Assembly: GCF_014649035.1 (NCBI RefSeq)
Contig: NZ_BMSG01000002.1
Span: 248,001 to 312,000, forward strand
DNA length: 64,000 nucleotides
Reading direction: 5' to 3'
From: Streptomyces sindenensis
GTDB lineage: Bacteria; Actinomycetota; Actinomycetes; Streptomycetales; Streptomycetaceae
The notes under the pieces were generated by a model, which searched no databases, was not told the origin of the DNA, and saw nothing but the letters and a program-made list of their open reading frames with translations. This document shows, one piece after another, positions 40,901-49,128 of this stretch (the stretch's first letter is position 1; each line of letters begins with the position of its first letter). A program made the position numbers and the translations under genes.

Positions 40901-40989
40901 CCCGCGCCCGGCTCATGGTTTTCCACAGGGGCCCCACGCTTTGGTCGCGGCCCTCTAGTCTGGTGCGGAGACCGAATGGAGGGGGCAGC

Positions 40990-41178
40990 ATGTACGGCTG
41001 GATCTGGCGGCATCTGCCGGGCAACGCATGGGTGCGGAGCATCATCGCGCTCGTGCTGGTCCTGGCGGTCGTCTACGCACTGTTCCAGTACGTGTTCCCG
41101 TGGGCGGAGCCGCTGCTCCCGTTCGGTGATGTGACCGTCGACGGCGCGAGCGCCGGTGGAGCAGGAGTCGGACAGTGA
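40990..41178 (+). CDS. Small single-pass membrane protein upstream of pabA
   Basis: A 62-residue protein starting MYGWIWRHLPGNAW after GGAGGGGG, with one transmembrane helix (about 16-40) and a short Gly/Asp-rich C-terminus. The stop overlaps the pabA start by 4 bp (GTGA), so it is translationally coupled. I do not recognise a named family. Its location inside the sortase cluster suggests an envelope role (inference). Confidence 0.85.
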   Translation: MYGWIWRHLPGNAWVRSIIALVLVLAVVYALFQYVFPWAEPLLPFGDVTVDGASAGGAGVGQ

Positions 41179-41813
41179 GCGCACGCATCCTCGTCGTTGA
41201 CAACTACGACAGCTTCGTCTTCAACCTCGTCCAGTATCTGTACCAGCTCGGAGCCGAATGCGAGGTACTGCGCAACGACGAGGTGACCCCCGCCCACGCC
41301 CAGGACGGCTTCGACGGCGTCCTGCTCTCGCCGGGCCCCGGTACGCCCGAGCAGGCGGGCGTCTGCGTCGAGATGGTGCGCCACTGCGCGGACACCGGCG
41401 TTCCGGTCTTCGGCGTCTGCCTGGGGATGCAGTCGATGGCGGTGGCGTACGGCGGTGTCGTCGACCGGGCCCCCGAGCTGCTGCACGGCAAGACCTCCCC
41501 CGTGACCCACGAGGGCAAGGGCGTCTTCGCCGGGCTGCCGTCCCCCTTCACCGCGACGCGGTACCACTCGCTCGCCGCCGAACCCGTTGAGCTGCCCCCC
41601 GAGCTGGAGGTCACCGCCCGCACGGCGGACGGCATCATCATGGGGCTGCGCCACCGCGACCGGGCGGTGGAGGGCGTGCAGTTCCACCCCGAGTCGGTGC
41701 TCACCGAACACGGTCACCTGATGCTCGCCAACTGGCTGGAGCAGTGCGGAGACCAGGGGGCCGTCGCGCGCTCGGCGGGGCTCGCGCCGGTGGTGGGCAA
41801 GGCCGTCGCGTGA
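41175..41813 (+). CDS. pabA: Glutamine amidotransferase, aminodeoxychorismate/anthranilate synthase component II
   Basis: A 212-residue class I glutamine amidotransferase supplying ammonia to chorismate for p-aminobenzoate (folate) or anthranilate synthesis. It has the catalytic Cys in FGVCLGMQS (about 82) and His/Glu in QFHPESV (about 173). Its position corresponds to mycobacterial trpG (Rv0013), between DUF881 and pknB. The partner component I gene is not in the window, so PabA versus TrpG is not settled. GTGA overlaps on both sides tie it to the small membrane protein and the second sortase. Confidence 0.92.
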   Translation: MSARILVVDNYDSFVFNLVQYLYQLGAECEVLRNDEVTPAHAQDGFDGVLLSPGPGTPEQAGVCVEMVRHCADTGVPVFGVCLGMQSMAVAYGGVVDRAPELLHGKTSPVTHEGKGVFAGLPSPFTATRYHSLAAEPVELPPELEVTARTADGIIMGLRHRDRAVEGVQFHPESVLTEHGHLMLANWLEQCGDQGAVARSAGLAPVVGKAVA

Positions 41814-43243
41814 CCGCAGGCCGCCCCGGGCACGCCGCCGGACCGGAAGGCCCCGACGCGTACGGGGCGTACGGGACCGACGGCGCGTTCGTGGCGGCGG
41901 TGGACGGCCTCGCTGATCCGCTGAGCGATCCGCTGCCCGGCGGGCACGCGTCGCCCTGGTCCTGGTCGGAGAACATCCCGGCGGCGGACCCCCCGGCGCC
42001 GCACGCGGTGCGGTCCGCGGCGCCATCCCCGTACGAGACCGGGTACGCGGCACACCAAGGGCTTCACCAGGCGCCCCCTCAGGGGCCTCAGCAGCCCCAG
42101 GGAGTCCCGGACGAGTGGTACGACCCCGCCGGGTACCAACGCGACTGGTACGGGCCTCAGGAGCCGCCTGCGGGCATGGCCGCGGTGGCTCCGGCCGACC
42201 CGGTGGCCCCCGTGGCCCCGGCCGACCCGGTGGCTCCCGTGGCCCCGGTCGGCCCGGTGGCTCCTGTGGCTCCTCTGGCTCCGCCCGGTGAGCCGGCTCG
42301 GATTCCGGCCCCGGTCCCGGACACACCGGACCTCCGCGCCGAACCGCGTACCGAAGTCATGGCCCGCATACCGGCGGAGCCGGAGTCCGAGCCTCAGCCG
42401 GAGCCCGATCCCACGCCGTCTCCCGCCCCCGCCCCTGGCGGGCGGGCCGAGCGGCGGCGGGCGGCCAAGGGGCGCGGGCGGCGGCGCCCGGCTCCCACAG
42501 CGGAACAGGCCGCTCCGGCCGCCGCCCCGATGTCCCGGGTGGAGGCCCGGCGCGCGGCGCGGGCCGCCAAGGACAGCCCGGCGGTCATCGCCAGCCGGGC
42601 GGTCGGCGAGGTCTTCATCACGCTGGGCGTCCTGATGCTGCTGTTCGTCACCTACCAGCTGTGGTGGACCAACATCCGGGCCGACCGGATCGCCGGCAAG
42701 GAGACGAGCCGGATCCAGGACGCGTGGGCCAACGGGGACCGGAAACCAGGGGTGTTCGCGCCCGGCGAGGGCTTCGCGATCATGCACATCCCCAAGCTGG
42801 ACGTCGTCGCCCCGATCGCCGAGGGCATCGACAAGGAGAAGGTCCTCGACCGGGGGATGATCGGCCACTACGGCGAGGGCAAGCTCAAGACGGCGATGCC
42901 CTCCGACAAGCAGGGCAACTTCTCCGTGGCCGGTCACCGCAACACCCACGGCGAGCCGTTCCGTTACATCAACAAGCTCAAGCCCGGCGACCCGATCGTG
43001 GTCGAGACCCGGGACGCGTACTACACGTACGAGATGGCCAGCATCCTTCCGCAGACCTCGCCGTCGAACATCTCGGTGATCGAGCCGATCCCGGTCGGTT
43101 CCGGGTTCACGAAGCCGGGCAGGTACCTCACGCTGACGACGTGTACGCCGGAGTTCACGAGTACCTACCGGCTGATCGTCTGGGGCAAGATGGTCGACGA
43201 ACGGCCACGCAGCGAGGGAAAGCCCGACGCGCTCGTCGGCTGA
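41810..43243 (+). CDS. Class E sortase with long Pro/Ala-rich N-terminus (second of three)
   Basis: A 477-residue protein. The first 240 residues are cytoplasmic low-complexity, including VAPVAPADP-type repeats (about residues 125-160) and a basic segment. A membrane helix lies near 265-285. The sortase domain has His in VAGHRNTHG (about 374) and Cys in LTTCTPEF (about 445) with Arg in STYRLIVWG. It corresponds by position to one of the adjacent SrtE1/SrtE2 pair of S. coelicolor that anchors chaplins. Translation is coupled to pabA by a GTGA overlap. Confidence 0.92.
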   Translation: MTAGRPGHAAGPEGPDAYGAYGTDGAFVAAVDGLADPLSDPLPGGHASPWSWSENIPAADPPAPHAVRSAAPSPYETGYAAHQGLHQAPPQGPQQPQGVPDEWYDPAGYQRDWYGPQEPPAGMAAVAPADPVAPVAPADPVAPVAPVGPVAPVAPLAPPGEPARIPAPVPDTPDLRAEPRTEVMARIPAEPESEPQPEPDPTPSPAPAPGGRAERRRAAKGRGRRRPAPTAEQAAPAAAPMSRVEARRAARAAKDSPAVIASRAVGEVFITLGVLMLLFVTYQLWWTNIRADRIAGKETSRIQDAWANGDRKPGVFAPGEGFAIMHIPKLDVVAPIAEGIDKEKVLDRGMIGHYGEGKLKTAMPSDKQGNFSVAGHRNTHGEPFRYINKLKPGDPIVVETRDAYYTYEMASILPQTSPSNISVIEPIPVGSGFTKPGRYLTLTTCTPEFTSTYRLIVWGKMVDERPRSEGKPDALVG

Positions 43244-43268
43244 ACATCCTCACGACAGGGACGGTGCG

Positions 43269-44009
43269 GTGGCAGCGAGGACCGAGCACGACGAGCGGAC
43301 CGACACGTCCGCGTCGCCGCCCCCGGCACGCCGCCGCGTCCGCCACCCCGTGGCAACGGCCGTCAGCGTCTTCGGCGAACTGCTCATCACCGCGGGCCTG
43401 GTGCTCGCGCTGTTCGTCGTCTACTCCCTGTGGTGGACCAACGTGCTCGCCGACCGTGAGGCCGACCGGCAGGGCGACACCGTACGCGACAAGTGGGCGG
43501 ACGCCGGGCCCGGTGCCCTGGACACCAAGGACGGCATCGGCTTCCTGCACGTGCCCGCCATGAAGAACGGCGAGGTGCTGGTCAAGAAGGGCACCGACCC
43601 CAAGACCCTCAACAACGGCATCGCCGGCTACTACACCGATCCCGTCGAGTCGGCCCTCCCCTGGGACGACGAGGGCAACTTCACGCTGGCCGCGCACCGC
43701 GACGGGCACGGCGCGAAGTTCCACAACATCCACAAGCTGAAGAACGGCGATCCGGTCGTCTTCGAGACCAAGGACACCTGGTACGTCTACAAGGTCTACA
43801 AGACGCTCCCCGAGACCTCGAAGTTCAACGTCGACGTCATCCAGCCGGTCCCGGAGGAGTCGGGCGTCAAGAAGCCCGGCCGCTACATCACGCTGACGAC
43901 CTGCACCCCGGTCTACACCTCGAAGTACCGGTACATCGTGTGGGGCGAGCTGGAGCGCACGGAGAAGGTCGACAAGGACCGCACGAAGCCGGTGGAACTG
44001 CTGGGCTGA
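43269..44009 (+). CDS. Class E sortase (third of three)
   Basis: A 246-residue sortase, compact compared with its neighbour. N-terminal membrane helix about 35-57, catalytic His in AAHRDGHG (about 145) and Cys in LTTCTPVY (about 212), Arg in SKYRYIVWG. GTG start at 43269, 25 bp after the upstream sortase, so the two form one transcript. Sequence similarity to the second sortase (TLTTCTP, YRxIVWG) points to gene duplication. A strong terminator ends the cluster. Confidence 0.92.
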   Translation: MAARTEHDERTDTSASPPPARRRVRHPVATAVSVFGELLITAGLVLALFVVYSLWWTNVLADREADRQGDTVRDKWADAGPGALDTKDGIGFLHVPAMKNGEVLVKKGTDPKTLNNGIAGYYTDPVESALPWDDEGNFTLAAHRDGHGAKFHNIHKLKNGDPVVFETKDTWYVYKVYKTLPETSKFNVDVIQPVPEESGVKKPGRYITLTTCTPVYTSKYRYIVWGELERTEKVDKDRTKPVELLG

Positions 44010-44038
44010 GCCCTCGCCCGCAGGCCCCCGCACACCGG

Positions 44039-44075
44039 AAGGGCCCCGGTCACCATCGTGGTGACCGGGGCCCTC
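44039..44075. terminator. Bidirectional terminator between sortase and pknB genes
   Basis: Perfect 15-bp stem GGGCCCCGGTCACCA/TGGTGACCGGGGCCC with a TCG loop (44041-44073) between convergent genes. Confidence 0.88.
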
Positions 44076-44104
44076 CGTCGTACGTCGCGGGGCGCGCGAG
44101 GGGC

Positions 44105-46081
44105 TCAGCCGCCCGGGCCTCCGAAGAGGCCGCCCCCGCCGTTCTCGATGGTCACCAGCATGACGGTGCTGCCCTTGTCCGCCTCGGTGTTCGGCCCCGG
44201 GTTACTGGTGATCACCTTGGAGTTCGGCTTGTCGACCGAACCCGGGGCGAGCTGGACCACGAAGCCGAGCCCTTCGAGCCGGCCCTTCGCGTCCTGGTAT
44301 GACATGCCCGCGATGTCACCGGGGATCTGGACCTTCTCCGGCTCGGCCGGCCCCTTGGAGACCTTCAGGACGATCTGCACGTCCTTGGCCTGGTTGCTCG
44401 GGCCCGCCGGGGTCTGCTCGATCACCTCTCCGGCCGGCTTGTCCGAGTCCACGTCGGTCCGCGAGACGTTGGTGAACCCGAGCTGGTTGAGCTGGTCGAC
44501 GGCGGCGTCGTACTGCCGGGCGCGCACGTCGGGCATCGGGTCGGTCGTCTGCTTGGCGATGGTGATGGTGACCTCGGACTCCTCGTCGGCCTTCTGGCCG
44601 CCCTTGGGGTTCTGCTTGATCACCGTCCCCTCGGCCGCCTCGGACTCCGCCGTGGTGACGTTGACCGAGAAGCCCTTGTTCTCCAGCACCTCGCGGGCGC
44701 CGTCCTCGGACTTCTCCAGGACGTTGGGGACCTCGACCTTCGGCGCTCCGGAGGAGACGACGACCGTGACGGTGCCGTCCTTGTCCATCATCGCGTCGGC
44801 CTTCGGGTCCTGGGAGCAGATCTGGCCCTTCTCCTGCTCCTCGCACGGCTCTTCGGCGCCCTTTTGCACAGTGACGCCGGATCTGGACGCGAGCGTCTGC
44901 GCTTCCTCGAGCGTGGAGCCCACCAGGTTCGGGGCCTTGACCTCGTCGGCACCCCCGTTGTCGGAGAAGATCACCCGGCCGATCAGGATCGCGCCGATGA
45001 GCACCAGGATGCCCGCGACGACCAACAGGATCGTCGAGGTGTTGCTCTTCTTCTGCCGGCCCCGGCGGCCCTGGCGGTCGTCGTAGCCGTAGCCGCCGTC
45101 GTCCGGGTTGACCGGCGGCAGCATCGAGGTCTGCGCGTTGTTCGGATCGGCCGGGCGCAGGGCGGTGGTGGGCTGGTCGGGGTTGTAGCCGTCGTAGCCC
45201 CCGTACCCGGCCGCGCCCATCGCCGCCGTGGCCGCGACCGGCTGGCCGTCGAGGCAGGCCTCGATGTCGGCGCGCATCTCGTCGGCGGACTGGTAGCGGT
45301 AGTCCGGGTCCTTGGTGAGCGCCTTCAGCACGATCGCGTCCATCTCGGGCGTGATCTCGGGGTCGAAGTTGCTCGGCGGCTGCGGCTCCTCGCGGACGTG
45401 CTGGTAGGCCACCGCGACGGGCGAGTCCCCGACGAACGGGGGCCGCACGGCGAGCAGCTCGTAGAGAAGGCAGCCGGTGGAGTACAGGTCGGAGCGGGCG
45501 TCGACCTGCTCACCCTTGGCCTGCTCCGGGGAGAGGTACTGGGCGGTGCCGATGACCGCGGCGGTCTGCGTCATCGTCATCCCGGAGTCGCCCATGGCGC
45601 GGGCGATGCCGAAGTCCATGACCTTGACCTGGCCGGTGCGCGTCAGCATGACGTTCGCCGGCTTGATGTCGCGGTGGACGATCTGGGCGCGGTGCGAGTA
45701 CTCCAGGGCCTGGAGGATCCCGACCGTCATCTCCAGCGTGCGCTCGGGGAGCAGTCTGCGGCCGGAGTGCAGCAGTTCCCGCAGGGTCGACCCGTCGACG
45801 TACTCCATCACGATGTACGGGATGGAGACCCCGTCGACGTAGTCCTCGCCGGTGTCGTACACGGCGACGATCGCGGGGTGGTTGAGCGAGGCGGCCGACT
45901 GGGCCTCTCGGCGGAACCGGGCCTGGAACGACGGGTCACGGGCCAGATCGGCCCGGAGCGTCTTCACAGCTACGGTGCGGCCGAGCCGGGTGTCGTGGGC
46001 GAGGTAGACCTCGGCCATGCCACCACGGCCGAGCACCGAGCCCAGCTCGTACCGGCCGCCGAGGCGACGCGGCTCTTCCAT
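44105..46081 (-). CDS. pknB: PASTA-domain Ser/Thr protein kinase PknB
   Basis: Master kinase of growth and division: it senses muropeptides or lipid II outside and phosphorylates FhaA/FhaB and envelope proteins inside. The 658-residue product starts MEEPRRLGGRYEL. Its kinase domain (about 10-275) has LGRGGMAEVY, HRDIKPANVM, DFGIARAMG, an activation loop rich in Thr (MTMTQTAAVIGT) and SPEQ. After a linker, one membrane helix (about 370-392) is followed by four PASTA repeats (about 400-650). The first PASTA has a Cys pair (EPCEEQEKGQIC) likely to form a disulfide. It is the last gene of the fhaA operon; pknA is absent. Confidence 0.97.
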   Translation of the reverse strand: MEEPRRLGGRYELGSVLGRGGMAEVYLAHDTRLGRTVAVKTLRADLARDPSFQARFRREAQSAASLNHPAIVAVYDTGEDYVDGVSIPYIVMEYVDGSTLRELLHSGRRLLPERTLEMTVGILQALEYSHRAQIVHRDIKPANVMLTRTGQVKVMDFGIARAMGDSGMTMTQTAAVIGTAQYLSPEQAKGEQVDARSDLYSTGCLLYELLAVRPPFVGDSPVAVAYQHVREEPQPPSNFDPEITPEMDAIVLKALTKDPDYRYQSADEMRADIEACLDGQPVAATAAMGAAGYGGYDGYNPDQPTTALRPADPNNAQTSMLPPVNPDDGGYGYDDRQGRRGRQKKSNTSTILLVVAGILVLIGAILIGRVIFSDNGGADEVKAPNLVGSTLEEAQTLASRSGVTVQKGAEEPCEEQEKGQICSQDPKADAMMDKDGTVTVVVSSGAPKVEVPNVLEKSEDGAREVLENKGFSVNVTTAESEAAEGTVIKQNPKGGQKADEESEVTITIAKQTTDPMPDVRARQYDAAVDQLNQLGFTNVSRTDVDSDKPAGEVIEQTPAGPSNQAKDVQIVLKVSKGPAEPEKVQIPGDIAGMSYQDAKGRLEGLGFVVQLAPGSVDKPNSKVITSNPGPNTEADKGSTVMLVTIENGGGGLFGGPGG

Positions 46082-46252
46082 AACTGTTCCAGCCCTCTCC
46101 GTCAGTCCCGACCGCACCCGTGTGTGGTCCGCGGCGGTGCGCTGTTCGCGCATACGCTACCGGGCACGGGTGACGTGATCAGCCCGCACCCGTCAGCCGA
46201 TATCCGACCGGTATGCGATGTCCGGTATGACGGGCGACGGCCGTGACAGGTC

Positions 46253-47710
46253 TCACTTCTTGCTGTCGATGACCGCCTTCATCACATCGCGTGCGATGGG
46301 GGCGGCCAGGCCGCCACCGGAGATGTCGTCCCGGTTGGCGTTGCCGTCCTCGACCACGACGGCGACGGCGACCGGGGAGCCGTTGTCGGTCTTCGCGTAC
46401 GAGATGAACCAGGCGTACGGCTTCTCGCTGTTGTTCAGACCGTGCTGGGCGGTACCGGTCTTGCCGCCCACTGTGACGCCGGGGATCTGCGCGTTGGTTC
46501 CCGTGCCGTCCTTGACGACGGTCTCCATCATCTGCTGGAGCTTCTGCGCGTTCTCCCCGGAGACCGCGCGGCCCAGCTCCTCGGGCTCGTGGGTGTAGAC
46601 CGGGTCCAGGTTGGGCGCCTGGCGCTCGGCGACCATGTACGGCTGCATCAGCTTGCCGTCGTTGGCGATCGCGGACGCCACCATGGCCATCTGGAGCGGG
46701 GTGGCCCGGTTCGACGCCTGACCGATGCCGGCCATCGCGTTCTGCGGCCTGTTGTCCTCGGGGTAGATGCTCGCGTCGGCGCGGACGGGCGTGAAGACTT
46801 CCTCGTTGAAGCCGAACTTGTCCGTCTGCTCGATCATCTTCTCGTTGCCGAGGTCGTCGCTGATCTTCCCGAAGACGGTGTTGCACGACCAGCGCAGGGC
46901 CTCCCGCAGCGAGGCGTCCTTGCAGGGGATGGTGCCTTCGTTCTTGAGCTCGGTGGTGGACTGCGGCAGCGTCCAGGGCAGCGGCGACTCCGTCTTGGCG
47001 TCGATGTCGTCGTACAGCCCGTTCTCCAGGGCGGCGGCGGCGGTGACGACCTTGAAGGTGGAGCCCGGGGGGTAGGTCTCGCGCAATGCCCGGTTGAGCA
47101 TCGGCTTGTCCTTGTCCTTCAGGAGCTTCTGCCGGTTGTCCGAGTCCTTCATGGAGTTTCCGGCGAAGACCGAGGGGTCGTAGGACGGGGTGCTCGCGAG
47201 GGCGAGGATGGCGCCGCTCTTGGGGTCGAGGGCGACCACCGCGCCCTTCTTGTCGCCGAGCCCGTTGAAGGCGGCATTCTGGGCGTCGCCGTTCAGCGTG
47301 GTGACGATGTTGCCGCCGCGCTTCTTCTCGCCGGTGAACATCGACAGCGTCCGGTCGAAGAACAGCTGGTCGTCGTTGCCGGTGAGGATGCCGTCTTCCA
47401 GGTTCTCCAGCTGCGAGGAGTCGAAGGCCTGGGACGAATAGCCGGTCACCGGGGCCCACAGGGGGCCGTTCTTCCAGACCCGCTTGTACTTGAAGTCGCT
47501 GTCCTCGGTCTCCGCGGAGCCGGTGATCGCCTTGCCGTCGACGATGATGTCGCCGCGTTCGTGGGCGTACCGCTCGATCTCGACGCGGCGGTTGTACTTG
47601 TGGCTGGTCAGTTCGTCGGCACGGACGTACTGGAGCCAGTTGTCCCGGATGAGGAGTGCGAGGACGAGGATCCCGCAGAAGATGGCGATCCGACGCAGCG
47701 GCTTGTTCAC
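46253..47710 (-). CDS. pbpA: Penicillin-binding protein PbpA (class B transpeptidase)
   Basis: A 485-residue D,D-transpeptidase. The N-terminal membrane anchor MNKPLRRIAIFCGILVLALL is followed by the pedestal and a transpeptidase domain with SxxK (GSTFK), SxN (SCNT) and KTG (GKTGTAQ) motifs. Partner of the SEDS glycosyltransferase encoded just upstream by rodA, whose stop its GTG start overlaps. Together they form a peptidoglycan synthase controlled by PknB/PstP. In mycobacteria PbpA acts in septal growth. Confidence 0.96.
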   Translation of the reverse strand: MNKPLRRIAIFCGILVLALLIRDNWLQYVRADELTSHKYNRRVEIERYAHERGDIIVDGKAITGSAETEDSDFKYKRVWKNGPLWAPVTGYSSQAFDSSQLENLEDGILTGNDDQLFFDRTLSMFTGEKKRGGNIVTTLNGDAQNAAFNGLGDKKGAVVALDPKSGAILALASTPSYDPSVFAGNSMKDSDNRQKLLKDKDKPMLNRALRETYPPGSTFKVVTAAAALENGLYDDIDAKTESPLPWTLPQSTTELKNEGTIPCKDASLREALRWSCNTVFGKISDDLGNEKMIEQTDKFGFNEEVFTPVRADASIYPEDNRPQNAMAGIGQASNRATPLQMAMVASAIANDGKLMQPYMVAERQAPNLDPVYTHEPEELGRAVSGENAQKLQQMMETVVKDGTGTNAQIPGVTVGGKTGTAQHGLNNSEKPYAWFISYAKTDNGSPVAVAVVVEDGNANRDDISGGGLAAPIARDVMKAVIDSKK

Positions 47711-49107
47711 GGTCGGACCACCTGGGTCATTTCGGCGTCGGGCGACGGTGAGGGGGACGGAGCCGGGCGGCGGGCGGTGTCGCTGATCCTGATCAGAATG
47801 GCGATCAGCGCCCAGTTGGCGAGCACGGAGGAACCGCCCGCGGCCAGGAACGGCATCGTCATACCGGTGAGCGGGATGAGGCCCATCACACCGCCGGCGA
47901 CGACGAACACCTGGATGGCGAACGACCCGGAGAGACCGATCGCGAGCAGCTTGCCGAACGGGTCACGGGCCGCCAGAGCGGTGCGTACGCCCCGCTCGAC
48001 GATCAGGCCGTAGATGAGGAGCACGGCCATCATCCCGGCGAGCCCGAGCTCCTCGCCGACCGTGGCCAGGATGAAGTCGGAGTTGGCCGCGAAGCCGATC
48101 AGGTCGGAGTTGCCCTGCCCGAGCCCGGTCCCGAGCGTGCCTCCGGAGCCGAAGGCCATCAGGGACTTCGCCATCTGCTCGCTCGCGGCGACCTTGCCCC
48201 AGCCCGCGAACGGGTCGAGCCAGGCGGTCACGCGCTGCTGGACGTGCGGTTCGAACGTGGCGACGCTGACCGCGCCGACCGCCGACATCAGCAGACCGAA
48301 GACGATCCAGCTGGTGCGCTCGGTCGCCACGTAGAGCATGACGACGAACATGCCGAAGAAGAGCAGCGAGGTGCCGAGGTCGGTCTCGAAGACGAGGATC
48401 AGGATCGACATCGCCCAGATGGCGAGGATCGGGCCGAGGTCCCGTCCGCGGGGCAGGTACAGGCCCATGAAGCGGCGGCTGGCCAGGGCCAGCGCGTCCC
48501 GCTTGACCATCAGGTAACCCGAGAAGAAAACGGCGATGATGATCTTGGCGAACTCGCCGGGCTGAAGCGTTCCGAAACCCGGGATCTTGATCCAGATCTT
48601 GGCGCCGTTCACGGCGGGGAAGAACATCGGCAGGATCAGCAGGAACAGCGCCACGACCATGGAGATGTACGTGTAGCGCTGCAGGATGCGGTGGTCCTTC
48701 AGGATGGCCAGGACCGCGACCAGCGTGGCCACTCCGATGGCGGAGAACAGCAGTTGCTTCGAGGCGGCCGGGGCGAAACTGGTCAGTGCCTGGAAGCGTT
48801 CCGACTGGTCCAGGCGCCAGATCAGCGCCAGGCCCAGGCCGTTGAGCAGGGTCGCCAGCGGCAGCAGCAGCGGATCGGCGTACTTGGCGAACCTGCGCAC
48901 CACGAGGTGCGCGACCCCGCCGAGCAGGGCGAGCCCCGCTCCGTAGCCGAGCATCCCGGAGGGCAGTTCGCCGTTGAGGGCGAGGCCCACGTTGGCGTAG
49001 GCGAACACCGAGATGGCGACGGCGAAGACGACGAGTACCAGCTCGGTGTTGCGGCGGCTCGGTGCGTCGATCGCGCCGATGGTGGTCGTGTTGGTGACAA
49101 CGCTCAT
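47707..49107 (-). CDS. rodA: SEDS peptidoglycan glycosyltransferase RodA/FtsW
   Basis: A 466-residue polytopic membrane protein (about 12 helices) that polymerises lipid II into glycan strands. Family hallmarks include the WLDPFAGWG segment in the large extracellular loop, the GSGGTLGTGLGQGNS region and the C-terminal PLTGMTMPFLAAGGSS motif. It partners with PbpA, encoded by the overlapping next gene. Orthologous by position to mycobacterial rodA (Rv0017c). Confidence 0.95.
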   Translation of the reverse strand: MSVVTNTTTIGAIDAPSRRNTELVLVVFAVAISVFAYANVGLALNGELPSGMLGYGAGLALLGGVAHLVVRRFAKYADPLLLPLATLLNGLGLALIWRLDQSERFQALTSFAPAASKQLLFSAIGVATLVAVLAILKDHRILQRYTYISMVVALFLLILPMFFPAVNGAKIWIKIPGFGTLQPGEFAKIIIAVFFSGYLMVKRDALALASRRFMGLYLPRGRDLGPILAIWAMSILILVFETDLGTSLLFFGMFVVMLYVATERTSWIVFGLLMSAVGAVSVATFEPHVQQRVTAWLDPFAGWGKVAASEQMAKSLMAFGSGGTLGTGLGQGNSDLIGFAANSDFILATVGEELGLAGMMAVLLIYGLIVERGVRTALAARDPFGKLLAIGLSGSFAIQVFVVAGGVMGLIPLTGMTMPFLAAGGSSVLANWALIAILIRISDTARRPAPSPSPSPDAEMTQVVRP

Positions 49108-49128
49108 GGTGCTGAGGCCCCCTACGGC

